Source: Mycocentrospora acerina
Taxonomy: Eukaryota; Ascomycota; Dothideomycetes; Pleosporales
NCBI GenBank assembly: GCA_022701365.1
Contig: JAKUHH010000035.1
Coordinates: forward strand, 154,519-218,518
DNA length: 64,000 bases
Direction: 5' to 3'
The translations under genes were made by a program, and so were the position numbers. The notes under the pieces are model-generated. The model had not been told where the DNA came from. It worked only from the letters and a program-made list of their open reading frames with translations, and did not search any database. Positions 23,175 to 34,732 of the stretch are shown one piece after another (position 1 is the first letter of the stretch; each line of letters starts with the position of its first letter).

Positions 23175-24300
23175 CTAAGTTTCCCCCATCCATGCGTTAA
23201 ATAAAGTGTTTGCCACTGATTTGATCGACTCGACATCTGCCCACTCCATCTTGGCGTGTAATCCCTCTTCTTTGGGACCGTATAAGACCGTCGGGATGCC
23301 CTTCTCAGCGAGCGACGCGCAGTCTGCCCAAAACGGCCTTGTGCACGCTGTGATGTACCTGCGGGTTGTCCTTTCGATCTGCTTCTTGCAGGTGGTCCCA
23401 AGTAGATACTTATCAGTGACGATGGAGAGAGGACGAGAGAAGATGACCCTGACTTTGTACGAGAAATCTGCTATGCTCTGCACCCCGTCCCGTAGAAGCT
23501 CCTCAATCCTGTCCTAAGCGGAGCCGGGTATTCTCCAAGCACTGATCGCTATTCCAAGGTAACGGTGCACTTTGCTGGATAGGAGGCTAGCTCATTACTG
23601 CCCTGGACCCTGGAAGCATGTACGCATGGTGAACCCAGCAGTGAACCCTCAGAACTAAGAGCAAGCTGCCGTGAGAGTTTGTTCTGTTCGACTAAGAAGT
23701 GGCCAGCTTTGGAGATCGCATCAACGCCTGCAGCTGGCTGCGATCCATGAGCTGCGACACTGAATTTCAACCTCGAGCCAAACAAACTCCTTGCGTGCAG
23801 TAACCAAGTCGAGATCAGAAGGTTCGCACACGATGGCGCCTTCAGCTTTCCAGCCCGCCTCCAGCACCTGCTCAGTGCCAATGCTGGAATTCTCTTCGTC
23901 GGCCACACCTGCAAAAACAACATTACCTCTGAGGCGTTCTTTGGCTTCTGCAAGTGCAACTAATGCTGCAGCGACACCTGCTTTCATATCGGCTGCACCA
24001 CAGGCACAGAGCTTGCCATATTTAATCTCACCGCTCAAAGAATTTCTATTGCATCCGGACAACTTCACAGTATTGATGTGACCGTTGAAAATGAGAGATT
24101 TGCCAACACTTGAACTTCGAGTTACCCTGATAACCGAAGGTCCACCGGCAACAGGCTCGACCCAATGAGTTTCCATGTCTCGATGCTGCAACTAGGCAGC
24201 AATATGTCGAGCAATCTTTGCTTCTCAAGGACCTGGAGTCGCTGCACCGTCCAGATTTGCCGAGTCAACCCGCACTAAATTTGTGCAAGGGGTACAGGGT
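23175..24300 (-). pseudogene. Decayed M20-family amidohydrolase (ArgE/DapE/YgeY-like)
   Basis: Fragments in two or three frames read as one M20 metallohydrolase from high to low coordinates. They are LVRVDSANLDG and ETHWVEPVAGGPSVI, then SLIFNGHINTVKLSG (metal-binding His motif; Asp of the usual GHxDTV is Asn here). Next come GAADMKAGVAAALVALAEAK, VFAGVADEENSSIGTEQVLEA (Glu-Glu metal/catalytic pair) and CEPSDLDLV. A frameshift follows near 23760, just before the VAAHGSQPAAGVDAI dimerisation-domain motif. After a stop near 23560 and a further shift, the C-terminus reads GIPTVLYGPKEEGLHAKMEW, ending at 23175. A frameshift, at least two stops and a changed metal-site residue make it non-functional. 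It abuts the ammonia-lyase pseudogene on the same strand. Confidence 0.85.
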
Positions 24301-24304
24301 CTTA

Positions 24305-25445
24305 GGATGTGAGAGGAAGCAGGGGCTCATAGTGCCTTGCCCCTTCTGTGCAGAGCACAAAAATCGTCGACGCATCTCCGAGGCCAAGTTCTAGCATGTC
24401 TTAAGTGGACATACGAATAAGTGCAGCTGGGCCTGCTGCACCACATTGTCCAGCCATGATACCTTGCAGATTCAAAAACTCCTTTGACGTGTGTGCTTCG
24501 AACTAGTTATAGTGGCACTTGAGTCAAAGTCTTTTTTCTGTTAAAAAAAAAGACGCCTAGCAGCAGTCAAAACAATTACACGATAAAGACCTGACATGAT
24601 GGTAAATGTCGTATTCGTCAGCGTGAGGGTGCCACAATTGAGATTCTTCCACAGACACACCGTTGTATCTAGCTCAACCACCAATACGCTTGTGTTAAGA
24701 CCACAGCTTTTGTAATGCGACACTTCTGCCTATGTAAAAGAGCCAATGCCGACGGGTACAACGACTAGATCCGCCTTGTGACTCTTATCCGTCTGCTCGT
24801 CGATTTCGTGCAACATCCTTGCGACCCCTTCCACGATCCACTACAAAAATTTGATAAGTCTTCAATGAAGAGTCGCAATATTCGTTTCAGCTGCGGCATT
24901 CTCTCACAACAAGAAAGTGCAGAGCTCTGGATAAAACCCCGTCCATGTTGTTTTCGGATTCTCATAAGCCACCCCGACAGCTTCGTCATAGCTGCCATTA
25001 CCTTGGCGCCCTCGTCTTCGATGAGCTTTTGGGTTCCTTCTTCCATGGACTTTGGCACGTAAATTTCAACATTTGAACAGAACAAATATGCAATTCTAGC
25101 AACTGCACGCCTATGGTTTCTACCTGTAGCCGCAAACAAGGTGACCAATGACGCGCGTATCGCTTCTTGAAAGACGTAGATATCACAATTGATTGGCAAT
25201 CCATATCAGTGTACAAGAGCTCGAAATGCGCCTCAGGAAGCTCCCAAAATTTAGAATGACGGGGGATCAGATCTGCTAGACTCGCCTTCCAAGTGAACTA
25301 CGCTTACGCCCAGTTCCTTTGCAACCGCTGGTATTGAGTGAAGTGTTGTAGGTGAGCAGTTGGTAAGTTTGCGGCAGAAAACAAGCGATTTCTTAGGCCA
25401 GGATGTTGCAGCATTTTCTGGTGTTCTTCATACCCGAGCGGACAA
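24305..25445 (-). pseudogene. Decayed diaminopropionate ammonia-lyase (YgeX-like)
   Basis: Fold-type II PLP enzyme fragments align in order. They are CSPTTLHSIPAVAKELGVSV, then PPSF followed by a stop and ILGAS. Next come EAIRASLVTLFAATGRNHRR and AVARIA, then EIYVPKSMEEGTQKLIEDEG and AKVM. After a frame change come ADLVVVPVGIGSF, VVELDTTVCLWKNLN, TFTIMSGL and finally IMAGQCGAAGPAALIRMST with TEGARHYEPLLP. The stop at 25253-25251 falls exactly where the PLP-binding Lys of the PSFKxLG motif should be. Other stops and frameshifts are scattered. Diaminopropionate ammonia-lyase converts 2,3-diaminopropionate to pyruvate and ammonia; this copy cannot. The N-terminus beyond 25445 is too eroded to place. 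Confidence 0.85.
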
Positions 25446-27001
25446 TTTAAAATATGGTAGCCGTCCTGGTGCCATGGCAAATGAAATTGCTCGTAAGTCT
25501 CAAAATCGAGAGGCATTGTTAGTAAGTGGAACAAGTGGAACGCTTCGATCAGGGACGCTTACCATCATAAACTATGACTTCCTCTCCATTTCTTAGGTGT
25601 TCAGCTTGTTCTGGCTTTCTCTGCTCGCATCCCGCTTCATGTGATTCATCGTATCTAAGAGCAAGTGAGACCGTTTCCGAAAACGATGTCTAGGCAAGTG
25701 CTTTTCTGTTGGCTGGTTATCCGAGCAGCCACTTGAGGCTCACCTGATTTTCCGAAAAATTAATTTGCTGCAATATTTAGAACAAGCTTAATAAAGTAGA
25801 TTGGAAGGACGTCGGATATTTCTCTGGCGATTCATTAACTTCTCACTACGGCCTGTTACTTATTTCTCACAGCCCATCAGCTTGTAGTTCTGCAAACTGA
25901 AGGTCACGGTAGACAGACCCAAATTGCATGTTATCAATTATACAAATTATGTAAACTGTAGAGTTGTAGAGAGATAGCTTTAATAGAAATCAGTTAAAGA
26001 TGATCAAATCGTGAAAGTAGTCGAGAAACCCAAATTTAAGAACGATGGTGGTGTCACACTATCGCCCATGACTATTCTAGTATGCTCCACTATGAACATA
26101 TGATATCTAAGAAATAGTGTCTAATTGTTCCTCCTCAGTAATATCCCACGGAAACCCATCTTTTCACATCAGTGCTTCCCTTGACCGTTACGTTGACGTG
26201 ATCACAACGCACGAATGCTTACTGGCGTTCAAACTAACGATCCTGTATATTCCTCTTTCAATGTGTTTGTTCACTTGAGAAATGACTTTGTGTACGGACT
26301 CATTGCTTTATCGGCCTTCACACGTCATATGACATAATTTAATGTTATTCGAGATCAGGCTACCCACAGGGTGCAACATCGCAAGTTTATGGATGGCATT
26401 TATCCAAACTCGTAGGAATGGCGCGCTGATAACGAAAAACCTGGCGATGACGACCAGTAATGTAAAATTCAAGTATTTAACACGTACGGCGTGGTAGCTT
26501 GGTTCTTGCGAATGGAAGCGATTACGGCAATTCTGCGAATCAAACCCCTTTCCTTTGTCCTCCATGATGCAAAGAGTCAGCCATAGGTCCACACTTTGCG
26601 AGCTCATTGTCTGATGGGTAGGTTGTGATCACAGGGTTTTTATTGGCGAGGCAATATGCTGGGACTTCAACCGAACATGGGAGGTCGGTACAGCCACTAT
26701 CGAGGCATACGACGCACAATGCCCTGCTAGTGGTATGTAACAGTGGTAGGAAAGTTAGAGCTGCCTCAAGTTAGTCATATAACGAGCTTTTGAAACTGCC
26801 AATGAGGATATCTGTAGATATCAAATAAATTCACCGGTTTGGTTTTCGCATAATCGCAGTGATGAGTTTGAGGAATCCGATTACCGTTTGCTGCAAGCCT
26901 GTTACGGATTGACCACGCTTACCCCAATGTAGCTTAGCCTCAGGAGTTCTCCAGGCGCCTCGCAACGTGCTCTATGCACTTCATCGGCCATCGATACAAC
27001 A
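25446..27001. other. Region between decayed ammonia-lyase and Zn2Cys6 gene
   Basis: May contain the eroded N-terminus of the ammonia-lyase up to about 25560 (minus frame 25534-25304 keeps traces). A 99-codon minus frame at 26308-26607 contains one hydrophobic stretch but no recognised domain. The rest is AT-leaning and non-coding by eye. Confidence 0.45.
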
Positions 27002-29024
27002 ATGATGATACCCAACACTTCTGTCCTTGAGTTTTCAAGCTTGAAAAGAACGCGGAGATATGGCGCCAAGGTGAAAAGTGGCTGTCGAACATGCAAGTAC
27101 GCAATCAATTCTCATGCAATAAGTGGGATGCGAGAGGCAAATGTTACTAACAATTTTGTTGTTATTGCAGAATACGACGCGTTAAATGCGATGAAAGAAA
27201 ACCCGAATGTGTAAGGTATGCTTGAAGTTTGCTCACTGCAACTATGTTTGACACTGGTAGGTGTACAAGCACAGGCCGCAAATGCGACGGCTACATCCAA
27301 AACCCAAGCTCCCAAGCGTTTGTCCCCAGCCAGTTATCCAGTCTGGGGGTTACCATTCCGACGGTACCTGGAATTGGCGACAATGCTCATTACCTAGAAT
27401 TTTACTATCATCGCGCAAGCATCACACTAGCCAGCAATTTCGATCGCGAATTCTGGTCCCGAATCGTTCTCCAAATGGCCCACGCGGAACCTTCTGTGCG
27501 ACACGCTGTGATAGCGTTGGGCTGTCTTGTCAAGACCCAGCCAGGTAGCCTAAAGGAAGTTAGCTCCGTCTCCGTCATTGATAGGACATTTCTCTCCCAG
27601 TATAATAAGGCGGTCCGACATCTTGTTAACAGTATAGCGAACTCTTCGTGCTCAGTAGAAGTTGGGCTGGTCGCTTGTTTGCTCTTCATCTGTATTGAGT
27701 TTCTCAGAGGTGATCACTTTGCCGCGTTGGCACACCTTCAAAGCGGTATCAAGATTATTGCTGAACTGGGAAAGCGGTCTGTTGATCGTCCGCAGGATAT
27801 TTCGTCACCTCTGTCGCCTTCGATCTTAATTAAAGAAAGATTAGCTGGCCCACAGATGATCTCTGACAATCTGGTCCCAATGTTTGTTAGAGCAATGGGT
27901 ACTGGATTATTGTTCGGCGCGCCTTTCGAGCCGATGCTTGAAAGCTTTTGCCCTCGTCCAAAAGATTCCCAAAGTCAGCCTTTTTCAGGTATCCTCGAAG
28001 CTCAAGCTGCAATGTACGAGCTACGAAATGCATCAATCATCTTGATCTCAATGATCTTTCGCAAACTTAGCACAGGCAATGAACCAACAACCGAAGATTC
28101 GCAATATCGCAACTACCTTTTGACTTGTCATGAGTCTTGGCTTGAAAGCTTACAAACCCTAGAACATTGTATAAATCTAACAAAGGAGGACACTGTTATT
28201 GTAAGCTCACTAAAGGTATCACATCACAGTATATACATCGCCCTAGTTGGCGCTACTGATATTCATCAAACCATCTTCGATGCTTACCTTCCTGAATTCA
28301 AAGCTTTGAATCATCACGCCAAGATTGTGCTCGATTCCATGGACTTGCCCAACTCTTCTTTTTCGCCCCTGCGTCCGACCATAGCTTCAAGCTCCATGTC
28401 CTTGTCTGACAGCGGAGAGTCATCAGTGTCAGCTCCAGTTGATTCCAGGCCGACAGAGGCTCACTTCACCTTTGAAGCCTCCCTTATTTTCCCACTGGTA
28501 AGTCGGTTGTAATCAAAATATGACGTGACTCGAACCAGCGGTGAGGCGAAGTAGGAGATACGACAGGCATGATGTCAATATTACACTGCAAAAAACATAG
28601 ATAAAAAAACGCTTTCAATCATTTCTACAAACTGAGAACATCGACTAACAATGCCCTTATTCAGTACATCGCTGCAACCCGATGTCGATGCCCCGTCACT
28701 CGACGTGAATCGATTGCACTCCTCGAAAGGAACCCACCAAGAGAAGGTCCCTCAGACGCTCAGCAGAGTGCCATGGTAGCAAGGCGAGTCATGGAGTTTG
28801 AAGAGAGTGAAATGGACGTCGAAACTGGCAGGCCGGTGCAGAGTACCCGACTTGCAATCCCAGTGTTTGATTCAACTATGGATAGGAAGGGCGGATTTTG
28901 GGCTAGTTTCACGTCAGTCGCTTGGATTTTGAGAGGCAGAGACCAATTGGATCCTCTCCGCCGGCATGGCGACAGGGTCTCAAAGCACATATTCGGAGAA
29001 TGGGATGAACGGCTCGTGTTGTAG
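27002..29024 (+). CDS. Zn2Cys6 transcription factor
   Basis: Nuclear DNA-binding regulator. Exons 27002-27096, 27171-27215, 27261-28497 and 28665-29024 give 578 aa; introns are 74, 45, 45-like short and then 167 bp for the last. More exactly, the three introns measure 74, 45 and 167 bp. The binuclear cluster is assembled only after splicing: SGCRTCK|IRRVKCDERKPEC, then VR|CTSTGRKCDGY, with Cys at 28, 31, 38, 45, 48 and 55. A fungal-specific middle region follows (RHAVIALGCLVKT, EVGLVACLLFICIEFLRGD, LQSGIKIIAELGKR). The last exon supplies a typical C-terminus (AATRCRCPVTRRESIALLE, then NPPREG). The last intron was placed because the frame stops soon after 28497, while 28665 onward continues the family pattern. 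Cys count and spacing are canonical. It stands divergent to the decayed ammonia-lyase/M20 pair, so it may once have regulated them; that is inference. Confidence 0.94.
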
Positions 29025-29512
29025 TACATGCCAAAAAACTACAGCTTTGTACTCATACGTTCTTCCTTCTATTGTATTTGCTGGTTTCGGGGCGAGCTTG
29101 TCAATTCGACATATTAATGAGCGCAAGAAAGCCTGGTGAGTGCAAAGCTAAATGGCTTCCAAACTCGGAAGGCTCAGACAAATGATAACGACTCATAATG
29201 CTGCAAGTTTTATAAAGCATCACTTTGGGAGCGACTGAGTTGTTCGACTGAGGTCTGTTTGAAAATTTAAAGCGATTTCAATAGCAGTCACGATGTTCTC
29301 GCCCATAACGTATTTTTTAATCTTGATCAATAAGCAAATTTAAAGTTGGTTTTTGAATCGAGGAAGAGTAATATTGAATAAATGTTTAAGTAAATCAAGT
29401 TTATATGTACATGTGTATTATCCGCGCTTAGTGTAAATCGACTGATATGGTCATAACTGGCTTTTGCATCATCTGGTGTAGTTCGAGCGTTGAGAGAGTT
29501 GCACACCAACGA
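29025..29512. other. Intergenic between convergent genes
   Basis: AT-rich 3' flanks of the Zn2Cys6 gene (+) and of the small secreted protein (-). Nothing else is seen. Confidence 0.5.
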
Positions 29513-29853
29513 TTACATGGGCAAGGTCATGGGCTTTGCAATAGGTGGGATGACCTTGGCAGGAGTGGGCATTGGCTTGGAAACATCTGAGCTTTGTGTA
29601 AGCCTTTGGTCGGTAAATTTAAGAATCAATCAAACTTACCGGTCTCGAAGTTGGGTACGGAGACGAGGTATTTCTTGCACTCAGGCTTAGACTTGTTTGT
29701 GTTTACGGCGCAAAAGTCCTTGAAATCGTTGACGATCTTGTTGCCAGTAACTGAGGGGTCGAGAGCGCGCTGCTGGATAGTTGTGAAAGAAGTAAGAGGT
29801 GCTGCGGCAGCGAGAGCGGCGAGCAGAATGGGAGCAAAGAGAGTGAACTGCAT
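29513..29853 (-). CDS. Small secreted protein, 95 aa
   Basis: Two exons (29853-29640, 29586-29513) joined across a 53-bp intron give 95 aa. A clear signal peptide (MQFTLFAPILLAALAAAAPL) precedes a short mature region. That region has two Cys (DFCAVNTNKSKPEC), a Lys-rich middle and a Pro-rich tail (SKPMPTPAKVIPPIAKPM). Reading through the intron would stop almost at once after the donor. I do not recognise the family. Size and secretion are compatible with an effector or a cell-wall peptide, but only secretion is supported. The start is fixed by the signal peptide. Confidence 0.72.
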
Positions 29854-31037
29854 GTTGACTGGTTGGTTTATTGAACGAGTGTACGGAAAATATTCCAAAA
29901 GATTGAATAGGAGCTGCGGACGAGAGAGATCGTTAGCGAATGTAGTGAGTGTGAGTTGATATATCGAAAATCCGGCAGGGGAGGCAGGTGGATTAATATA
30001 ATACCCTACTAGCGTTAACTTTGGCCTGTCGACGCTAGGGTTTCTCGTCTGGATGTAGCTGCCCCAGGACACAAGCGCTAAACTGAAATTGAGTTGGGTT
30101 TTCCAAATCCATTGCATCCGCCACCCAGGGGTTGTCGGGTCTGAGGTTTGTCTAAGCCTTATCGTTTGTTTGACGCGCAACTATCGGTTGTTTTGGTTAG
30201 TGACCATTGCTGGCTGCTCGCTTGCCTTTGTCGTGGCGTTATCGAAGTTCGACATCTAGATCCTGCGCAGGGCATGTGATGAATCGGAAATACAAAGACA
30301 TGACTTCAGCCCACGCAGACGGAACCAAATTGCGAAAAAAACGGCCAGCCTAGCCACCCAAAGACGAGGAAATCTTCCTTTGTGTTCCTCTGGCTATTCC
30401 AAAGCAACAGTCGCACCCCTTGGCACTGCAGGTACAAGGTTCCGTGGTTCATCGAAATTCTCTGCCAAAGATAGGTTCGGGGGCAAGCGGGGGCTGAAAA
30501 CGTGGGGCCAGTGCGCGCTTGTGCCGGCTTGGCCCGGGATAGACTGCGCCCAAAATAGGTCATGCAGGGCTATTGACGAACTGCATTGCATTCAATAGCA
30601 GCCATGCACAACAGAGCCAGTCAGCAAACCTCGAGTCTGGGGTTGACCAATTTGACGAAACATGGGTAAATGCTTCGCATAAGAGGTAACTATAGACCCT
30701 GGATATCTCGATGCCACGAACAATGACCGACCATAAAGTAGCGCGGAACTCTAACTATAGTCTTTCAAATTTTAATCGAATACGGGTCCCTGACAAAATC
30801 TGGTCGACTTTTTGTTCGTGACTCGATGACTTTCAGCATCGCTTCTCGACGCTAGTTAGCTCCCGCGCGCGGTTTCATGCATCGCCCATTTTGATACACC
30901 CAGACAGAGAGGAACACGAATCTAGTGTGTTGTTTACTCAATCAAACTGCATCCTCATGGCTGTAGCCTGCCCGCCGGAGATGCGAGTCATGCCTTCTCG
31001 CGGAGAATGTGGTCCGAATATTTGGGTCCCTTTTTCG
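29854..31037. other. Intergenic
   Basis: The 5' region of the small secreted protein and then roughly 1 kb without a convincing gene. Short frames at 30306-30598 overlap on both strands and show no domain. Confidence 0.45.
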
Positions 31038-31762
31038 TTAGCTGTTGTGGCGTAGAACAGGTGGTCTATGACAGCCACTTGGAGCATCAACCACGATCAA
31101 CGCAGGATCGACGTTCCGATGGTGCCATGTCCCGAGATCAACCAGGCATTCTCCATCGTTCTGGAAGCTCTTACAAATGATCACTTCTTGGTATAGGGTC
31201 TTCGCGTTCCGCTGTTGCTTGCAGCCCGTATCTTCTTCCGGCGTATTCGGCATTCCAAATCTCCGCCTCCATGTGCGCAAAAGCAAAACAATCTTCCGTC
31301 GCTTATGATTGTTTAGAAGCTTTTCATATTCAAGAATCTGTAATTGTCGTTCGTTGTTTGTTGCCCAACTTTTCACAGTCTGACCTCTTCCACCTTTTGC
31401 CATTCAAGTCACTCACGCGAACAATAAAATTCTACCTCGCCATACTGTCCTGCAGACCCAATAATCACACCTTTAATTTCTTCCTTGCACTCTACATGTC
31501 GACAACCATGCAAAGTTCGACGCCTTTGAACTGATGCGCAGCGTAAAGATGGACACCAACTAGCCCTGAATGAATTCTGCAGATCCAGAACCGCGCCTTG
31601 TACACTTTTGCAGGCATCGAGTTCTTTGCTTAAAAATGTCAAATCACTTTTGGATCTAAGATCTTCAAATACAGTGGTTGGGAAAGATAATTGTTTTGCA
31701 AGATCTAGACGTGCGAGATCCCAATCATGTGAAGAAGAAAGAGAGTGGCTGAATGGTAGCAT
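31038..31762 (-). CDS. Possible hypothetical protein, 222 aa
   Basis: Two open stretches, 31762-31436 and 31379-31038, can be joined in frame by a 56-bp intron (GTAGAA..GTCAG) to give 222 aa. The first half is Ser/Leu-rich with several Cys near its end (ASWCPSLRCASVQRRR, GCRHVECKEEIKGV). The second half is basic (NNHKRRKIVLLLRTWRRRFG). No signal peptide, membrane segment or family is recognised. The donor is weak and both frames could be chance; kept only because composition is gene-like. Confidence 0.25.
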
Positions 31763-32959
31763 CAGACGCTGGACCTGATCCGTGGTTAGAGAAAACGTTG
31801 TGTGTTCACTCTGGATCTACTGTTGATACTAGAAGAGAAGCTTAGTGCACCTCCAATGTGTAAGATGAGTTGCGCCAGACTTGTCTTGTACAATGCCTTG
31901 AGCCGCCCTCAAAATTGGTCAAAAGGCGAGGGCTTTACTTTTGTAAGTAGTAGGCTATACTTATCGTTGTCACGATTGACTTTTAACCGTCTTAGGTTGA
32001 AACTGCTCTGGTAATTTATCGGAATTATTTGCCCTCTACTTCCAAGTTGTCGCTGTTTCGTTCTCATTCTAATCTGTTAGTGTCGAAGAAAAGACCTCTA
32101 AAGATGATTTAGAGAAAATCTCTTGCTGCTTCATTTTATCAGATAGAAGTTTAACAAGCCTTGGGCGATATCCATCGTCAAGACCTAATTAACAATATTC
32201 GGATTTGTTGTTTCCAAAAACGGGTTAATCAAAATCTCTCTAATTGATCATATCTCCAAACCTCATTGGGATATTGTTCAAAGAGACATTGAAGTTCATA
32301 GAACAAGAAACAGGTCATGCATCTTCGATTGATTAAATTCTTCTTACTCTGTCGATCTTAGATGACAGTTTCATGAGCCACAATTGTGTACTTTTCTGTG
32401 TTCTTCTTGGTCAATTTAGATGCTGCGGCATTGGAATTGTAAGTACTTACATCCCGACATGATCGCTTTGTTCCTCGCAATGGCCCTGCTTATCAATTAT
32501 AGGAAAAATTCAAAAGTTAGCAAGGCTAACAATCAATACCACTTTTTGATCATCAGAATCTATTATCTTGACTTTTACACATGTATGCGTTTACAAATCG
32601 TCTGTTATTCACTGCGAAATATGTCTTTTTGCATCTTGTGGTCATTTGTCATTGAAAGACATTCTTCCTCTTGGCTACTTCATGCTTTAAACGGTTGAAT
32701 TTGACAGCCCCACTGACGCATGCCGATGCATAGTAGATTAAGGCTGCCTATATTGTCTGCGCCTGCTTTCAAGTTCCACGCTATCGATTAAACGCCTAGG
32801 AATAAAACCCGGCACGAATACGACTTATTGGAGAGACGGCTGCTGAAAAAGATTGTGGCTGTCAAGCGCTAAGTTAAAAAGAGAACAATTTAGCGAGTAG
32901 CCCAACGCTAGGGTACAGCCTAAGCCAACTTAACCTCTTTTTGATCAGCTGAGCCTGAT
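31763..32959. other. Intergenic, AT-leaning
   Basis: The 5' flank of the DUF3176-like gene. The sequence is AT-rich from about 31960 with only short frames; nothing is recognised. Confidence 0.5.
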
Positions 32960-34732
32960 GTGGCCACTAGGTTTCAGCCTCTCTTGAGGTACATCCAAAG
33001 GCTGCAGCCAGAAAGTCACAACGTCACCCAGTTCCCACCACTGTTAGTTTTACAAGTGTGCTTGCCTTTGAAAGCAAAGATGGGTCACTCAGACCCGGCC
33101 ACAATTGTCGCGAACCTTGCACCGGCCTCTGAGCAAGAAGAAAAGACCACACTGAGGGTCAGAAAGACACCGCCATGGGCAACAATCTTCGCAATTTTCT
33201 GCATCCTGGGGTCCTCAATTGGTGCTGCTCTTGTTGTGCGTATATCTGACGGAAAGCCTACAACCTCATGGAACACTCGCCCGTCTGTCGTACTTGCAAT
33301 TCTTGCTCCAATTCTTACTCTTTCTTTTGCATACCTCTTGTCTGTTGCTATTAGTCTTGCTTGGTGGAGGGCTGCAGAATCGGGAACGACTGTCGAACAT
33401 TTGAATCGCATTTGGGACCGCGGCTTCTGGTTACGAAAGAGCACCTGGAAGAGAGCTGTGTTCAGTACCAATGGCTTTAAGAGACTCGCCATTGCATCCC
33501 TTCTGGTACCGATAGGAAGCTTCCTATACAACCCGCTTTTCCAGCTTTCAACAAGAGCATCACGTACGGGGGCTGAGGCTGATACTGTGTTAACGACTCT
33601 CGATATCCTGCAGACAATTCCACTTGGCCTTGCCACTACAACTTTTACTGGAACGGAGGCTAGATTGGATTTTACGGCTGCCGCAGTACAATGGTATCGA
33701 CAAGATGCCATCCGTACAAAGGACAAAGAGGGCTACAAGTGCGTTGGGACTTGTCGGGGCGTTGTCTACGCACCAGGAATATCGGTATCGTGTTCGAATG
33801 AAACGAATATTGTGGATCTCAACGCTGCGCAAAGGAACAAGACGCGAACTACCGAACTTTGGTTTTTTGGCGTCAATTTAAATCTGACCCGAAGCGCAGA
33901 AAACTATCAGCAGGTGACGCTTCAAAGTATCTACACCACCAATACGACAGCAGACTGTAAAGCGACCATCATTACAGAGACCTGCCAAGTTGAAATCGCT
34001 CGCTCCGCGTACAACATTGTGATCGAGGATACCAAGGTCACGGTCTTGCCAAGGCGATGGTCAGAATGGACTTCTGAAAATGTGATTCATACGCTGCCGA
34101 GTGATGACACGAGTGAGGCGGGCCCTGGACCACTCTATGCGCTGCCATTTATGAATATTTATTTTCGTTCTTACAATGGATGGGACGTCGGCTCCTCAAC
34201 CTTTTCCGGCTACGGCATTCTCAGTGAAGTGCTATTCAACTACGTAGCACAAGGTGGAGAAAGCTGTAGGTGGGACTACAGGTGGACATCCCCCACAGAG
34301 TACATTTTGAACGCGATGGGAGAAGTCTTATTTCGTCTTGCCATAAATGGCAATTCAGTCACAAATCTCGATATATCAGATTCACCTGAACCGGTCATTC
34401 CTGAGCCACAATCTTTCCAAGCACAACGTACACACGCAGTCATTTTTTATAAGAGCGATTACCGATGGTTAGGAGTGGCCCTTGGTGGTGTGCTTCTCAG
34501 CTTGGCTGCATTAGCCACGGTTTTATTCGGTACTAGGGGTCTTTCTCACGATCTATCGTTGAGTCCTCTTGAGACTCTTCAGGTCTTTCCGCCTGAGATG
34601 GTAAAAGTTGTTGGTACACGGTCGGGAACTGGCAATGGCAGCCATCGCACACAGGATATTCTTGCGCATGTGGGAGACATGAGAGTAGAATACAAGCCAA
34701 ACTATAAACCAATCCCTATGCAAGGGCCATAG
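32960..34732 (+). CDS. DUF3176-like integral membrane protein
   Basis: Intronless frame, 590 aa. Met at 33080 (MGHSDPATIV, residue 41) is an equally good start and the preceding 40 residues may be untranslated. Hydrophobic segments lie near residues 72-95, 110-136, 175-195 and 503-528. The segment SVAISLAWWRAAESGTTVEHL after the second helix is the hallmark I associate with fungal DUF3176 proteins. Between helices 3 and 4 is a roughly 300-residue, probably extracytoplasmic domain. It has Cys residues (YKCVGTCRG, SCSNET, DCKATIITETC) and several N-glycosylation sequons. The cytoplasmic tail is short. Function of the family is unknown. Codon use and frame are intact. Confidence 0.72.
   Translation: MATRFQPLLRYIQRLQPESHNVTQFPPLLVLQVCLPLKAKMGHSDPATIVANLAPASEQEEKTTLRVRKTPPWATIFAIFCILGSSIGAALVVRISDGKPTTSWNTRPSVVLAILAPILTLSFAYLLSVAISLAWWRAAESGTTVEHLNRIWDRGFWLRKSTWKRAVFSTNGFKRLAIASLLVPIGSFLYNPLFQLSTRASRTGAEADTVLTTLDILQTIPLGLATTTFTGTEARLDFTAAAVQWYRQDAIRTKDKEGYKCVGTCRGVVYAPGISVSCSNETNIVDLNAAQRNKTRTTELWFFGVNLNLTRSAENYQQVTLQSIYTTNTTADCKATIITETCQVEIARSAYNIVIEDTKVTVLPRRWSEWTSENVIHTLPSDDTSEAGPGPLYALPFMNIYFRSYNGWDVGSSTFSGYGILSEVLFNYVAQGGESCRWDYRWTSPTEYILNAMGEVLFRLAINGNSVTNLDISDSPEPVIPEPQSFQAQRTHAVIFYKSDYRWLGVALGGVLLSLAALATVLFGTRGLSHDLSLSPLETLQVFPPEMVKVVGTRSGTGNGSHRTQDILAHVGDMRVEYKPNYKPIPMQGP

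Noticed and set aside
33085..33726. 213-codon minus-strand frame
   Set aside because: Antisense to the DUF3176-like gene, whose hydrophobic segments and motif are on the plus strand.
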